Positions 1-7,902 of a DNA stretch of 25,634 nucleotides are shown piece after piece (position 1 is the first letter of the stretch; the number at the start of each line of letters is the position of its first letter). Origin of the DNA: Deltaproteobacteria bacterium (GTDB taxonomy: Bacteria > Desulfobacterota > Desulfobulbia > Desulfobulbales > Desulfobulbaceae); the NCBI GenBank assembly GCA_013151365.1, contig JAADIK010000170.1, positions 1 to 25,634 on the forward strand, read 5' to 3'. Under the pieces are notes generated by a model. It ran no database searches. It saw only the letters and a program-made list of their open reading frames with translations, and had not been told where the DNA came from. A program made the translations under genes and the position numbers.

Positions 1-38
1 AAACCACTGTTCTATTCCATCCTTCCTGGTTATCAATT

Positions 39-1064
39 TCAGGCAACCTCATCCTTCAGGCTTCTCCGGAGGAGCTCCCGGACCGCCTGCCGACAATCCC
101 GGCCTTCGTATAACACCTGATAGACCTGCTCAAGAATCGGCATTTCAACGCTGTTTAGGCGCGCCAGGTTGTAACACGACCTGGTTGTTTTTACGCCTTC
201 AGCAACCATGGTCATCCCGGCCAGGGCCTGATCAAGGGTCTGGCCCTGGCCTAGCTTGAGACCGACCGTGCGGTTGCGGCTTAAATTACCGGTGCAGGTC
301 AAGACCAGGTCGCCCAGGCCGCCCAGGCCGGAAAAGGTGTGGGGCAGGGCGCCGAGACGGACCCCCAGCCGGGTAATTTCGGCAAGACCCCTGGTAATGA
401 GCGCGGCCCGGGTGTTGAGGCCGTAGCCGAGACCGTCACAGATACCGGCGGCAATGGCCACCACGTTTTTCATGGCCGCGCTGATCTCGAGACCGATAAT
501 ATCGGTACTGGAATAGGTACGAAAAAAGGGGGTGGAAAACAGACGCTGCACCGCGTGGGCGGCATCTTTATCGGCAAAGGCCACGGTCACGGCCGTGGGT
601 TGGCCAACGGCAACCTCGGTGGCGAAACTGGGTCCGCTGAGAACGCCAAGATACAGGTTCAGGGCGGCTTCCTGGTTGGCAAGAGTATCCTGCATGACCT
701 GGGTCATGGTTTGCAGGGTACTGTTTTCAATGCCCTTGACCGCCGACACCAGGAGGGTGTCGTCCTGCAGATGCGGCACGAGTCGGGCAAAAACGCCGCG
801 AAAGGCATGGGACGGGACCACCATCACCACGCATTGCGCCTCCCGTACCGCTGCCGCGAGGTCAGTGACCGGCCGCACGGTTGCCGGCAGCCGCGCCCGG
901 GGAAGATATTTTTTATTCTCCCGGCTCAGGGCCAGGGAGGCAATATGCTCAGGGTCGTGGCCCCAGAGTTGAACTTTTTCTCCCTTGTCTCCGAGGAGTT
1001 TGGCCAGGGCCGTGCCCCAGCTTCCCGCCCCTATGACCGCGCTGCATCTGATCTCATGAATCAT
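39..1064 (-). CDS. gpsA: NAD(P)H-dependent glycerol-3-phosphate dehydrogenase
   Basis: The product reduces dihydroxyacetone phosphate to sn-glycerol 3-phosphate, the backbone donor for phospholipid synthesis in the cytoplasm. The 341-residue protein begins with the dinucleotide-binding motif GAGSWGTALAK and carries the family's catalytic and substrate-binding block KNVVAIAAGICDGL followed by NTRAALITRGLAE. Length is normal for GpsA. I chose the ATG at 1064 because it places the Rossmann fold directly at the N terminus. A longer reading to 1139 would add residues encoded inside gyrA that do not resemble the family. The start overlaps the gyrA stop by 11 bases, so translation is probably coupled to gyrA; no strong ribosome-binding site is visible. 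It is the last visible gene of a dnaN-gyrB-gyrA-gpsA series. Confidence 0.95.
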   Translation of the reverse strand: MIHEIRCSAVIGAGSWGTALAKLLGDKGEKVQLWGHDPEHIASLALSRENKKYLPRARLPATVRPVTDLAAAVREAQCVVMVVPSHAFRGVFARLVPHLQDDTLLVSAVKGIENSTLQTMTQVMQDTLANQEAALNLYLGVLSGPSFATEVAVGQPTAVTVAFADKDAAHAVQRLFSTPFFRTYSSTDIIGLEISAAMKNVVAIAAGICDGLGYGLNTRAALITRGLAEITRLGVRLGALPHTFSGLGGLGDLVLTCTGNLSRNRTVGLKLGQGQTLDQALAGMTMVAEGVKTTRSCYNLARLNSVEMPILEQVYQVLYEGRDCRQAVRELLRRSLKDEVA

Positions 1065-3540
1065 CTTCGACCGGTTCGTCCTCTTCAAGTTCTGATTCCC
1101 GGGCCAGGATGGAGAGGCCGACAACCTTTTCGCCCTCATCCAGATTGATCAGCCTGACCCCCTGGGTATTGCGGCCGATGATCCGTATCGTATCCATGGG
1201 CATACGAATCACCTTGCCGCTGTTGGCGATAAGCATCACCTGATCGTCGTCGATTACCTGCAAGACCCCGACAACCTTGCCGTTGCGCTCGCTGGTGTTG
1301 ATGGCCATTACTCCCTTGCCGCCTCTTTTCTGCAGCCGGTATTCGGCAACAGCGGTTCTTTTGCCATAGCCGTTTTCCGTAACCGTGAGGATGGAATCAT
1401 CATTCTTAAGAACCACAACTCCGACGACTTCGTCATCGTCCTCAAGGGTGATTCCCCTGACTCCGGCGGCAAGACGGCCCATAACCCGGACATCGGATTC
1501 CGGAAAATGGATGGATTTGCCGTTTTTGGTGACCAGAAAAATATTGTCTTCGCCCGAGGTGATGCAGGCGGTCAGGATTTCGTCGTCTTCCTTGATGGTC
1601 AGGCCGAACTTGCCCTTTCGTAAAGGCCGCTTATACTCGGCAATACTGGTTTTTTTCACCCGGCCGAGCTTGGTGACCGTCAGCACGGTCTGTGATTCAT
1701 CGGCATGGGCGAGATCGGATACCGGCAGGATGGCCGCCATCTTTTCTCCTTCGCCAAGTTCCAACAGGTTGACGATGGCCTTGCCGCGCGCCGTCCTTCC
1801 GGCCAGGGGCAGCTGGTATACCTTGCGCCAGAAGACCCGCGCCCGGTTGGTAAAAAAGAGAAAGGTATCGAGCGTTGAGGCGATGTAGAGGTTGGTGACA
1901 AAATCTTCCTCCACCGTGGTCATCCCCTTGACCCCTTTGCCGCCGCGCCGCTGCGCCCGGTAGAGGCTCAGGGAATTACGCTTGATGTAACCGGTATGGG
2001 AAACCGTGACCACCATCTCCTCCGGGGTAATCAGGTCTTCGGGCAGGATCTCGTCCGGCGCATCGATGATCTCCGTCCGGCGCTCATCGCCGAAGTCTTC
2101 ACGGATCTTTTCAAACTCCTCGCGAATGATCCGCACCACGAGGGCGTCATCGGCCAGGACGCTGTTCAACCAGGCAATCCTTTCCATGGTTTCGTTATAA
2201 TCTTTGATAATCTTTTCGCGCTCCAGGCCGGTCAGACGCTGCAGGCGCATGTCGAGAATGCTCTGGGCCTGGATTTCCGAGAGCTCGTAGCACCGGATCA
2301 GTTCCCCCTTGGCCTCGGCCGGGTTGGCCGATGACTTGATCAGCTCCACCACCTTGTCAAGATTGGTGATGGCGATCTTGAGACCTTCCAACAGGTGGGC
2401 CTTTTCCTCGGCCTTTCTCAGTTCAAAGGCGGTACGCCGGTAGATCACGGCCTTGCGGTGAGCAATAAAATACTCCAGGATCTGTTTAAGGTTGAGCACC
2501 TCGGGCTTATTGTTCACAATACAGAGCAGGATAATGCCGAATGATTTTTGCAGCGGTGTCATCTTGTAGAGCTGGTTGATGATAATATCCGGGTACTCCC
2601 CCTTCTTGAGCTCCAAGACGATGCGCAGACCGTGACGATCGGATTCGTCCCGCACCTCCGAGATGGAGGTGATCAGTTTTTCCTTGACCATCAGGGCGAT
2701 CTTTTCAACCAGGGTCGCCTTGTTCTGCTGATAGGGTATCTCGGTGATGATGATGGATTCTCCATCTTTCTTTCGCTGTTCCACGTGGGTGCGCGAACGG
2801 ATGACAACCACGCCGCGGCCGGTCTCGTAGGCCTCCCTGATCCCGGCCCGGCCGCAAAGATAACCGCCGGTGGGGAAATCGGGACCGGTAATGATATCCA
2901 TCAACTGATGGATGTTGATATTCGGATCATCTATCAATGCGATCAGACCGTTTAACACTTCGGTCAGGTTATGGGGGGGAATATTGGTGGCCATACCCAC
3001 GGCGATCCCCGAAGAACCGTTGATCAGGATATTGGGAATCTTGGACGGCATGACGGACGGCTCAAGCAGGGAGTTGTCGTAGTTGGGAACCATATCAACG
3101 GTTTCCTTGTCCAGGTCCGCAACTATTTCCTGATCCAGCCTGGTCATCCTGGCTTCGGTGTAACGCATGGCTGCCGCTGCATCGCCATCCATGGAGCCGA
3201 AGTTACCCTGACCGTCAACCAGGGGATAACGCATGGAAAAATCCTGGGCCATCCGGACCAGGGTGTCATAGGCCGCCGAATCGCCGTGAGGATGGTATTT
3301 ACCGATTATATCACCGACAATACGAGCAGATTTGACATAAGGGCGATTATAGGTGTTGCCCAGTTCCCGCATGGCAAACAGGGCGCGCCGATGCACCGGT
3401 TTAAAGCCGTCACGCACATCGGGCAACGCCCGGCCGACGATTACCGACATTGCGTAATCGAGGTACGATTTGCTCATCTCCTTTTCAATTTCAATGGTGG
3501 GATTTTGCTGCTGAGCCGTGTCTTTAGAAAAATCAGTCAT
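1054..3540 (-). CDS. gyrA: DNA gyrase subunit A
   Basis: GyrA is the DNA breakage and reunion subunit of gyrase (GyrA2GyrB2), which introduces negative supercoils. The 828-residue product has the winged-helix and tower domain with catalytic tyrosine Y127 in AMRYTE. The quinolone-resistance-determining segment is HGDSAAYDT, with serine 88 and aspartate 92 matching the susceptible E. coli S83/D87 arrangement. The GyrA-box QRRGGKG, needed for DNA wrapping, is present near residue 545, which separates it from ParC. The beta-pinwheel C-terminal domain ends in an acidic tail rich in E and D. It lies downstream of gyrB, separated by 165 bases that contain repeat R1a, and it overlaps gpsA at its 3' end. 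Confidence 0.98.
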   Translation of the reverse strand: MTDFSKDTAQQQNPTIEIEKEMSKSYLDYAMSVIVGRALPDVRDGFKPVHRRALFAMRELGNTYNRPYVKSARIVGDIIGKYHPHGDSAAYDTLVRMAQDFSMRYPLVDGQGNFGSMDGDAAAAMRYTEARMTRLDQEIVADLDKETVDMVPNYDNSLLEPSVMPSKIPNILINGSSGIAVGMATNIPPHNLTEVLNGLIALIDDPNINIHQLMDIITGPDFPTGGYLCGRAGIREAYETGRGVVVIRSRTHVEQRKKDGESIIITEIPYQQNKATLVEKIALMVKEKLITSISEVRDESDRHGLRIVLELKKGEYPDIIINQLYKMTPLQKSFGIILLCIVNNKPEVLNLKQILEYFIAHRKAVIYRRTAFELRKAEEKAHLLEGLKIAITNLDKVVELIKSSANPAEAKGELIRCYELSEIQAQSILDMRLQRLTGLEREKIIKDYNETMERIAWLNSVLADDALVVRIIREEFEKIREDFGDERRTEIIDAPDEILPEDLITPEEMVVTVSHTGYIKRNSLSLYRAQRRGGKGVKGMTTVEEDFVTNLYIASTLDTFLFFTNRARVFWRKVYQLPLAGRTARGKAIVNLLELGEGEKMAAILPVSDLAHADESQTVLTVTKLGRVKKTSIAEYKRPLRKGKFGLTIKEDDEILTACITSGEDNIFLVTKNGKSIHFPESDVRVMGRLAAGVRGITLEDDDEVVGVVVLKNDDSILTVTENGYGKRTAVAEYRLQKRGGKGVMAINTSERNGKVVGVLQVIDDDQVMLIANSGKVIRMPMDTIRIIGRNTQGVRLINLDEGEKVVGLSILARESELEEDEPVEDDS

Positions 3541-3625
3541 ATCTTTTTCCCGTGAATGTCGAATGACCTTTTATCGTTTTTGATGATTTAAAATCGACAT
3601 TCTTCTTGTAAAATTAAAACGTTAT

Positions 3626-3704
3626 CCTGAATCAATCCGTGAGCGTTCGAGAACGGTGCAGATGAAAGCGGCAACAATGTTGAGCACGCCGTCACGAATC
3701 CAGG
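3626..3704 (+). repeat. R1 dispersed intergenic repeat, copy a (long variant)
   Basis: This copy lies between gyrB and gyrA. It starts CCTGAATC, contains the family core GTGAGCGTTCGAGAACGG then GTGCAGAT, and ends TCACGAATCCAGG, so the two ends are complementary. Compared with the short copies (R1b, R1d) it carries an extra stretch beginning GCGGCAACAATGTTGA, resembling the corresponding part of R1e. It is on the plus strand while both flanking genes are on the minus strand. The five copies were matched by eye. Confidence 0.85.
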
Positions 3705-3705
3705 G

Positions 3706-6114
3706 TTATATATCGAGCTCCGAAACCTCAAGGGCATGGTTCTGGATAAATTCGCGCCGCGGCTCAACCTTGTCACCCATCAGGGTGGTAAAAATATCAT
3801 CCGCCGCTTCCATGTCACTCACGCAAACCTGAATCAGGGTACGGTTTTGCGGATTCATGGTGGTGTCCCAGAGTTGTTCGGGGTTCATCTCGCCAAGACC
3901 TTTATAGCGCTGGATGTGACTGCCGCGGAAGGTTTCCTCGCGAACCAGTTTGATCAGATCATGCCAGTTATCGGCGACCAGTTTCTTTTCCTGGCCACCG
4001 GCCGAGATGCGAGTCAGGGTAAAGGTTTCATTCAGATAAGCCTTGATATCATCATATATATCCAAGGCATGGCGATATTCCGGGATGAGCGGAATATTGG
4101 GTCCCAGGGTGGTCATTATATGGGAGTGTCCCTTAAAGGCGATATCCACTTCGTAACAAGAGGGCCGCCAGCGGCAGGAGCGGATGTTGCCGACGATCGG
4201 ATCAAACTCGTCCAGCTTGTCAACCAGGTTTTTTAAAAAAGATTCATCCTCAAACTGGTCGGCGGAGTGAACTTTATTTTCCAACAGAAAAATCGTCACC
4301 TGCTCGATAATATTAAGCCGCTCCAGGTAGGAACAGATTCGTGCGAAAACCGACAGTTTTTTCAAAATTGCCACCATTTCTTCGTGGGCAATTTCATCGC
4401 CGTGTTCCGGCTGGATGCGGAGAACCTGGCTGGCCTGATCGTAGAGATAATCATTGAGATGGTCATCATCGATAAAGTATTGCTCCTTTTTGCCGCGGCC
4501 AAGCCGATACAGGGGGGGCTGACCGATGTATACATGACCGTTTTCGATAAGCGGCAGCATCTGGCGATAAAAAAAAGTGAGCAGCAGGGTGCGGATATGA
4601 GAACCGTCCACATCAGCATCGGTCATGATGATGATTTTGTGGTAACGCAATTTTTCCAGGTCAAACTCGTCCTTGCCGATGCCGGTGCCCAGCGAGGCAA
4701 TAAGCTGCTTTATTTCCTCGCTGCTGAGGATTTTGTCAAAACGGGCCTTTTCGACATTCATAATCTTGCCCCGCAGCGGCAAGATAGCCTGGATACTGCG
4801 GTCACGTCCCTGTTTGGCGCTACCGCCGGCAGAGTCACCCTCGACAATAAAAATTTCCCGTTCTTTCGGGTCCTTGCTTTGACACTCCGCCAGTTTGCCG
4901 GCCATCATCACCGAGAGACCGCCTTTTTTCCGGGACAACTCCCTGGCCCGGCGGGCCGCATCCCTGGCCCTGGCAGCCTCTACGGCCTTGGACAGGATTC
5001 GTTTTGCCACGGAAGGATTCTGTTCAAGATAAATTCCCAGTTTTTCACTACACAGAGTTTCAACAATAGACCGGACCTCGCTGTTTCCCAGCTTGGTCTT
5101 GGTTTGACCTTCAAACTGAGGATTGGGGACCCGGACGGAAATAACACAGGTGAGTCCCTCGCGGACATCATCTCCCCCCATCTTGGCCTTGAGATTCTTG
5201 GGCACCACGTCATCGCTGGCATAGCGATTAATGCATTTTGTCAGCGCCGCCCTGAATCCAGCCACATGTGTCCCACCCTCCTTTGTATTGATATTATTAA
5301 CAAAGGAAAAAAGACGCTCCGCATAGCCGTCAAAGTACTGGAAACAGATATCCACCTGGACCTGATCCTTTTCGCCAAAGATGGAAACAGGCTCCGGATG
5401 AACCACGGTACGTTTGCGATTCAAATACTTTACATAGGATACGGTGCCGCCCTCGTAGTGGAATTTGTCTTCCGCGCCGCTGCGCTCATCCTTCAGGTAG
5501 ATGCGCACGCCCCTATTCAGGAAGGCCAGTTCCCGTAAACGATTTTGTACGATATCATACTTAAAAACCGTTGTTTCGGTAAAAATCGTCGAATCTGGTT
5601 TAAAGATGATCTTGGTTCCTGTTTTTGTGCTTTCGCCGATCACTTCAAGGTCACTGGTACGCACGCCGCAGGCATATGTCTGCCGATAGATTTTTCCGTC
5701 GCGGTAGACCTCGGCCGTCGCCTCGGAACTAAGCCCGTTGACAACGGAAACCCCGACACCATGCAGGCCGCCGGATACCTTATAGGTTAAATGATCAAAT
5801 TTACCGCCGGCATGAAGAGTGGTCATAACCAGTTCCAGGGCCGACATATGTTCAGTTGGGTGCATGTCGACGGGAATACCACGGCCATTATCTTCGACCG
5901 AGACCGTATTATCATGATGAATGGTTACCCTGATCCGATCGCAATTTCCGGCCATAGCCTCATCTATGGAGTTGTCGACGACCTCGTAAATAAGATGATG
6001 GAGACCTTCTTCTGCCGTATTGCCGATGTACATGGAAGGCCTTTTTCGTACCGCCTCCAGACCATCCAGAACCTTGATCTGTTCCGCCCCGTAGGACGTT
6101 TCTTGTTCACTCAC
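3706..6114 (-). CDS. gyrB: DNA gyrase subunit B
   Basis: GyrB is the ATPase subunit of gyrase. The 802-residue product has the GHKL ATP-binding domain (EVVDNSIDEA with catalytic E44, DNGRGIPVD, GGLHGVGVSVVN). It also has the transducer domain and the TOPRIM domain (EGDSAGGSAKQGRDR and DADVDGSHIR for metal binding). The C-terminal motif QRYKGLGEMNP is present. The length and the roughly 170-residue insertion after DGSHIR match the long GyrB type known from E. coli (804 residues). The start is GTG at 6114, preceded by GAGGAAAAAAA; the protein begins MSEQETSYGAEQIKVLDGLE, and no later start would keep the ATPase N-terminal arm. It is downstream of dnaN across a 374-base gap containing repeat R2a. 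Confidence 0.98.
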   Translation of the reverse strand: MSEQETSYGAEQIKVLDGLEAVRKRPSMYIGNTAEEGLHHLIYEVVDNSIDEAMAGNCDRIRVTIHHDNTVSVEDNGRGIPVDMHPTEHMSALELVMTTLHAGGKFDHLTYKVSGGLHGVGVSVVNGLSSEATAEVYRDGKIYRQTYACGVRTSDLEVIGESTKTGTKIIFKPDSTIFTETTVFKYDIVQNRLRELAFLNRGVRIYLKDERSGAEDKFHYEGGTVSYVKYLNRKRTVVHPEPVSIFGEKDQVQVDICFQYFDGYAERLFSFVNNINTKEGGTHVAGFRAALTKCINRYASDDVVPKNLKAKMGGDDVREGLTCVISVRVPNPQFEGQTKTKLGNSEVRSIVETLCSEKLGIYLEQNPSVAKRILSKAVEAARARDAARRARELSRKKGGLSVMMAGKLAECQSKDPKEREIFIVEGDSAGGSAKQGRDRSIQAILPLRGKIMNVEKARFDKILSSEEIKQLIASLGTGIGKDEFDLEKLRYHKIIIMTDADVDGSHIRTLLLTFFYRQMLPLIENGHVYIGQPPLYRLGRGKKEQYFIDDDHLNDYLYDQASQVLRIQPEHGDEIAHEEMVAILKKLSVFARICSYLERLNIIEQVTIFLLENKVHSADQFEDESFLKNLVDKLDEFDPIVGNIRSCRWRPSCYEVDIAFKGHSHIMTTLGPNIPLIPEYRHALDIYDDIKAYLNETFTLTRISAGGQEKKLVADNWHDLIKLVREETFRGSHIQRYKGLGEMNPEQLWDTTMNPQNRTLIQVCVSDMEAADDIFTTLMGDKVEPRREFIQNHALEVSELDI

Positions 6115-6153
6115 TTTTTTTCCTCTGTCTATCGTTAGTTACTCAGTATTCGC

Positions 6154-6175
6154 GTGAAATAAATTCTTATTTCAC
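6154..6175. promoter_or_regulatory. Perfect 9-bp inverted repeat upstream of gyrB
   Basis: GTGAAATAA at 6154-6162 and TTATTTCAC at 6167-6175 are exact reverse complements around the spacer ATTC. The element sits about 40 bases upstream of the gyrB start. It has no T-run, so it is not a normal intrinsic terminator. It could be an operator or a leader hairpin of the gyrB message; its role is unknown. Confidence 0.5.
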
Positions 6176-6317
6176 ATCGCGGCAAAACCAGACGCGTTTC
6201 TCCTGGTTTATTGTTTTTTTGTCTATGATCTCAAGCCGCAGGGCGGCGCGGCGCAGACCGGAAAATGCGTTTTTTCAGCAATAATGCAATAAATTCCGCT
6301 ACTGCATGGAACGTCAC

Positions 6318-6472
6318 CTCAAGCCGTCACCGGCACCCCATCTTCACGCGGTCGCTCCCGCCCGCATAGAGGGAAACGGAAGCGACTACGTAAACCTGTA
6401 GCACCTGTGGCGGCTTACAGGTTAGAGGCAAGAAATAACGCAGAGTGCCTCACTTGTGACCAGTTACGATTC
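6318..6472 (+). repeat. R2 dispersed structured repeat, copy a
   Basis: This roughly 155-base element in the dnaN-gyrB gap matches 14931-15094 almost base for base. Shared blocks include GGCACCCCATCTTCACGCGG, CTCCCGCCCGCATAGAGG, GGAAGCGACTACGTAAA and GTGACCAGTTACGATT. It forms an imperfect long hairpin: the left arm around AAGCCGTCACCGG pairs with the right arm around CACCTGTGGCGGCTT, and an inner GTCGCT pairs with AGCGAC. The rest of the 6115-6488 gap holds the inverted repeat at 6154 and a GC-rich stretch near 6235-6260 with no recognisable gene. Confidence 0.85.
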
Positions 6473-6488
6473 AGGGTATATTCCATAC

Positions 6489-7619
6489 CTATAGCTTCAT
6501 CGGCATAACAATACTTAAAAAACCTTCATCTTCCTCGGAAGTCACCAGGCAGGGGCTTTCATCGGAACTTATGGTAAGTTTGACTATATCTCCTTCCATA
6601 ACCTGCAGAGTATCTATAAAATAACGACAGTTAAAAACCAGGGATAAAGGTTCGCCGCTATAGACGACATCCAACTCATCCTTGGCACTCCCGAAATCCG
6701 CATTTTGCGAAGTGAGGAGCATGTGATTATCTCCTACTTCTATTTTTACGGCTCTAAACATATCCTCGGTAAAAAGATTTATTCGCTTTAAAGATTCAAG
6801 AAAGATCAGTCTATTTATTTCAATAAAATTTTCTCTTGAAATAACATCAATAACACTTTGAAAATCAGGAAAATCTCCTTCCATTAAGCGAATAATAAGC
6901 AGTGAATCTTCACTTTTTAATACAGCTTGCTTCTTTTCTATCCCAAACCTGAAAGTATCCTTATTTTCACTGAATTTACGTATTTCCTGTACCCCCCTGC
7001 GTGGAATAAGGGTCACCGGGTTCAGGTGCAGATCCTTAATATTCTCATCCACCTCTTTCGTCATGATCGTCAGCCGGTGGCCGTCCGACGATATCATTTT
7101 TAAAAAAACCTGTTTCCCAATCTCTTCCCTGCGGAGAAGGGCTGCCGTCAGGCTGTATATGTTTTCATTATCCATGGCAATGGAAAAAATCGTTTTATCA
7201 ATAAGATCAACCATGACAGAGGCATCCATTTCCACCATAGCCTCTTCATCATATTCCGGAAACTGAGGATATTCGTCAGCTACCATGCCGGCCAGTTTGT
7301 AGAGGCTGGAGCCGGTTGTAATTTCCACCCAGTTATTTTCCTGTTCCTGAAAAGAAATGGTCTCCGAGTTGGATTCCCGGGCGATCTCAAAAAGTTTTTT
7401 TGCCGGTAAGGTCAATCTTCCCTTTTCCATTACCTCAGCCGGTAAAATCTGTTTAAGGCCAATCTCCAGGTCGGTACAGGTCATGATAACTTTGTCCTGT
7501 TCAACCACGATGAGAACATTGGACAGGATAGCCAGCGTTCCTTTTTTGCTGGTTATGTTCTGTTGTGCGCTTATGGCGTGGAGAAAATTTTCTCTGGCAA
7601 TGTTGAAATGAAAAGCCAT
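6489..7619 (-). CDS. dnaN: DNA polymerase III beta subunit (sliding clamp)
   Basis: DnaN forms the ring-shaped dimer that tethers DNA polymerase III to its template. The 376-residue product begins MAFHFNIARENFLHAISAQQ and has the typical internal threefold layout. Diagnostic segments are TLPAKKLFEIARES, SSDGHRLTIMTKEV, LIPRRGVQEIRKF and the extreme C terminus SIVMPMKL, which contributes to the partner-binding pocket. The ATG at 7619 is preceded by AAAAAAAGGGAAG. The coding region is noticeably more AT-rich than the genes beyond 11 kb. It heads the block with gyrB and gyrA, an order often found next to dnaA; here dnaA is absent and an AT-rich palindromic region lies upstream instead. Confidence 0.97.
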   Translation of the reverse strand: MAFHFNIARENFLHAISAQQNITSKKGTLAILSNVLIVVEQDKVIMTCTDLEIGLKQILPAEVMEKGRLTLPAKKLFEIARESNSETISFQEQENNWVEITTGSSLYKLAGMVADEYPQFPEYDEEAMVEMDASVMVDLIDKTIFSIAMDNENIYSLTAALLRREEIGKQVFLKMISSDGHRLTIMTKEVDENIKDLHLNPVTLIPRRGVQEIRKFSENKDTFRFGIEKKQAVLKSEDSLLIIRLMEGDFPDFQSVIDVISRENFIEINRLIFLESLKRINLFTEDMFRAVKIEVGDNHMLLTSQNADFGSAKDELDVVYSGEPLSLVFNCRYFIDTLQVMEGDIVKLTISSDESPCLVTSEEDEGFLSIVMPMKL

Positions 7620-7902
7620 AACAATTCTTCCCTTTTTTTAATTAAATATTTATTGTTGTTATTAGGACTGTTAATTTGTTAGTTTACGTTTTAATTGTTT
7701 AATATTATTGATATATTTTGTTTGATAATTTTAGGGAACAAAAACTTGTAAGTTGTTGAAAAACAAGTTTTTGTACTTATCAACAATTTTTCAAACCCTC
7801 TTTTAACAACATCTCCACAGGATTATGAAAAAAAGCTAATTTTTAAGTTTTAAATATATCCGAAAACGATTGAAAAATCAAATAAATAAAAAGGATTTCG
7901 GC
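7620..7902. other. AT-rich intergenic region, candidate replication origin or dnaN control region
   Basis: This 283-base gap between divergent dnaN and the serine hydrolase is strikingly AT-rich, especially 7635-7735. At 7739-7749 and 7763-7773 there is a perfect 11-bp inverted repeat (CAAAAACTTGT / ACAAGTTTTTG). Overlapping it is a second one, TTGTTGA (7753-7759) / TCAACAA (7780-7786). Words resembling the DnaA box TTATCCACA occur: TTATCAACA at 7777-7785 (one mismatch) and ATCTCCACA at 7811-7819 (two mismatches). An AT-rich tract beside such words and beside dnaN is what many origins look like. However, dnaA is not adjacent and the boxes are weak, so an operator for dnaN is equally possible. 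Confidence 0.4.

Noticed and set aside
1054..3540. Quinolone-resistance substitution in gyrA
   Set aside because: The segment HGDSAAYDT keeps the serine and aspartate associated with susceptibility, so there is no sign of a resistance change.
4267..5538. A 423-codon plus-strand open frame antisense to gyrB
   Set aside because: It lies wholly within gyrB, has no start signal, and follows from the codon bias of the gyrase gene on the other strand. The same applies to other long antisense frames such as 10748-11812, 13916-14950 and 24629-25507.
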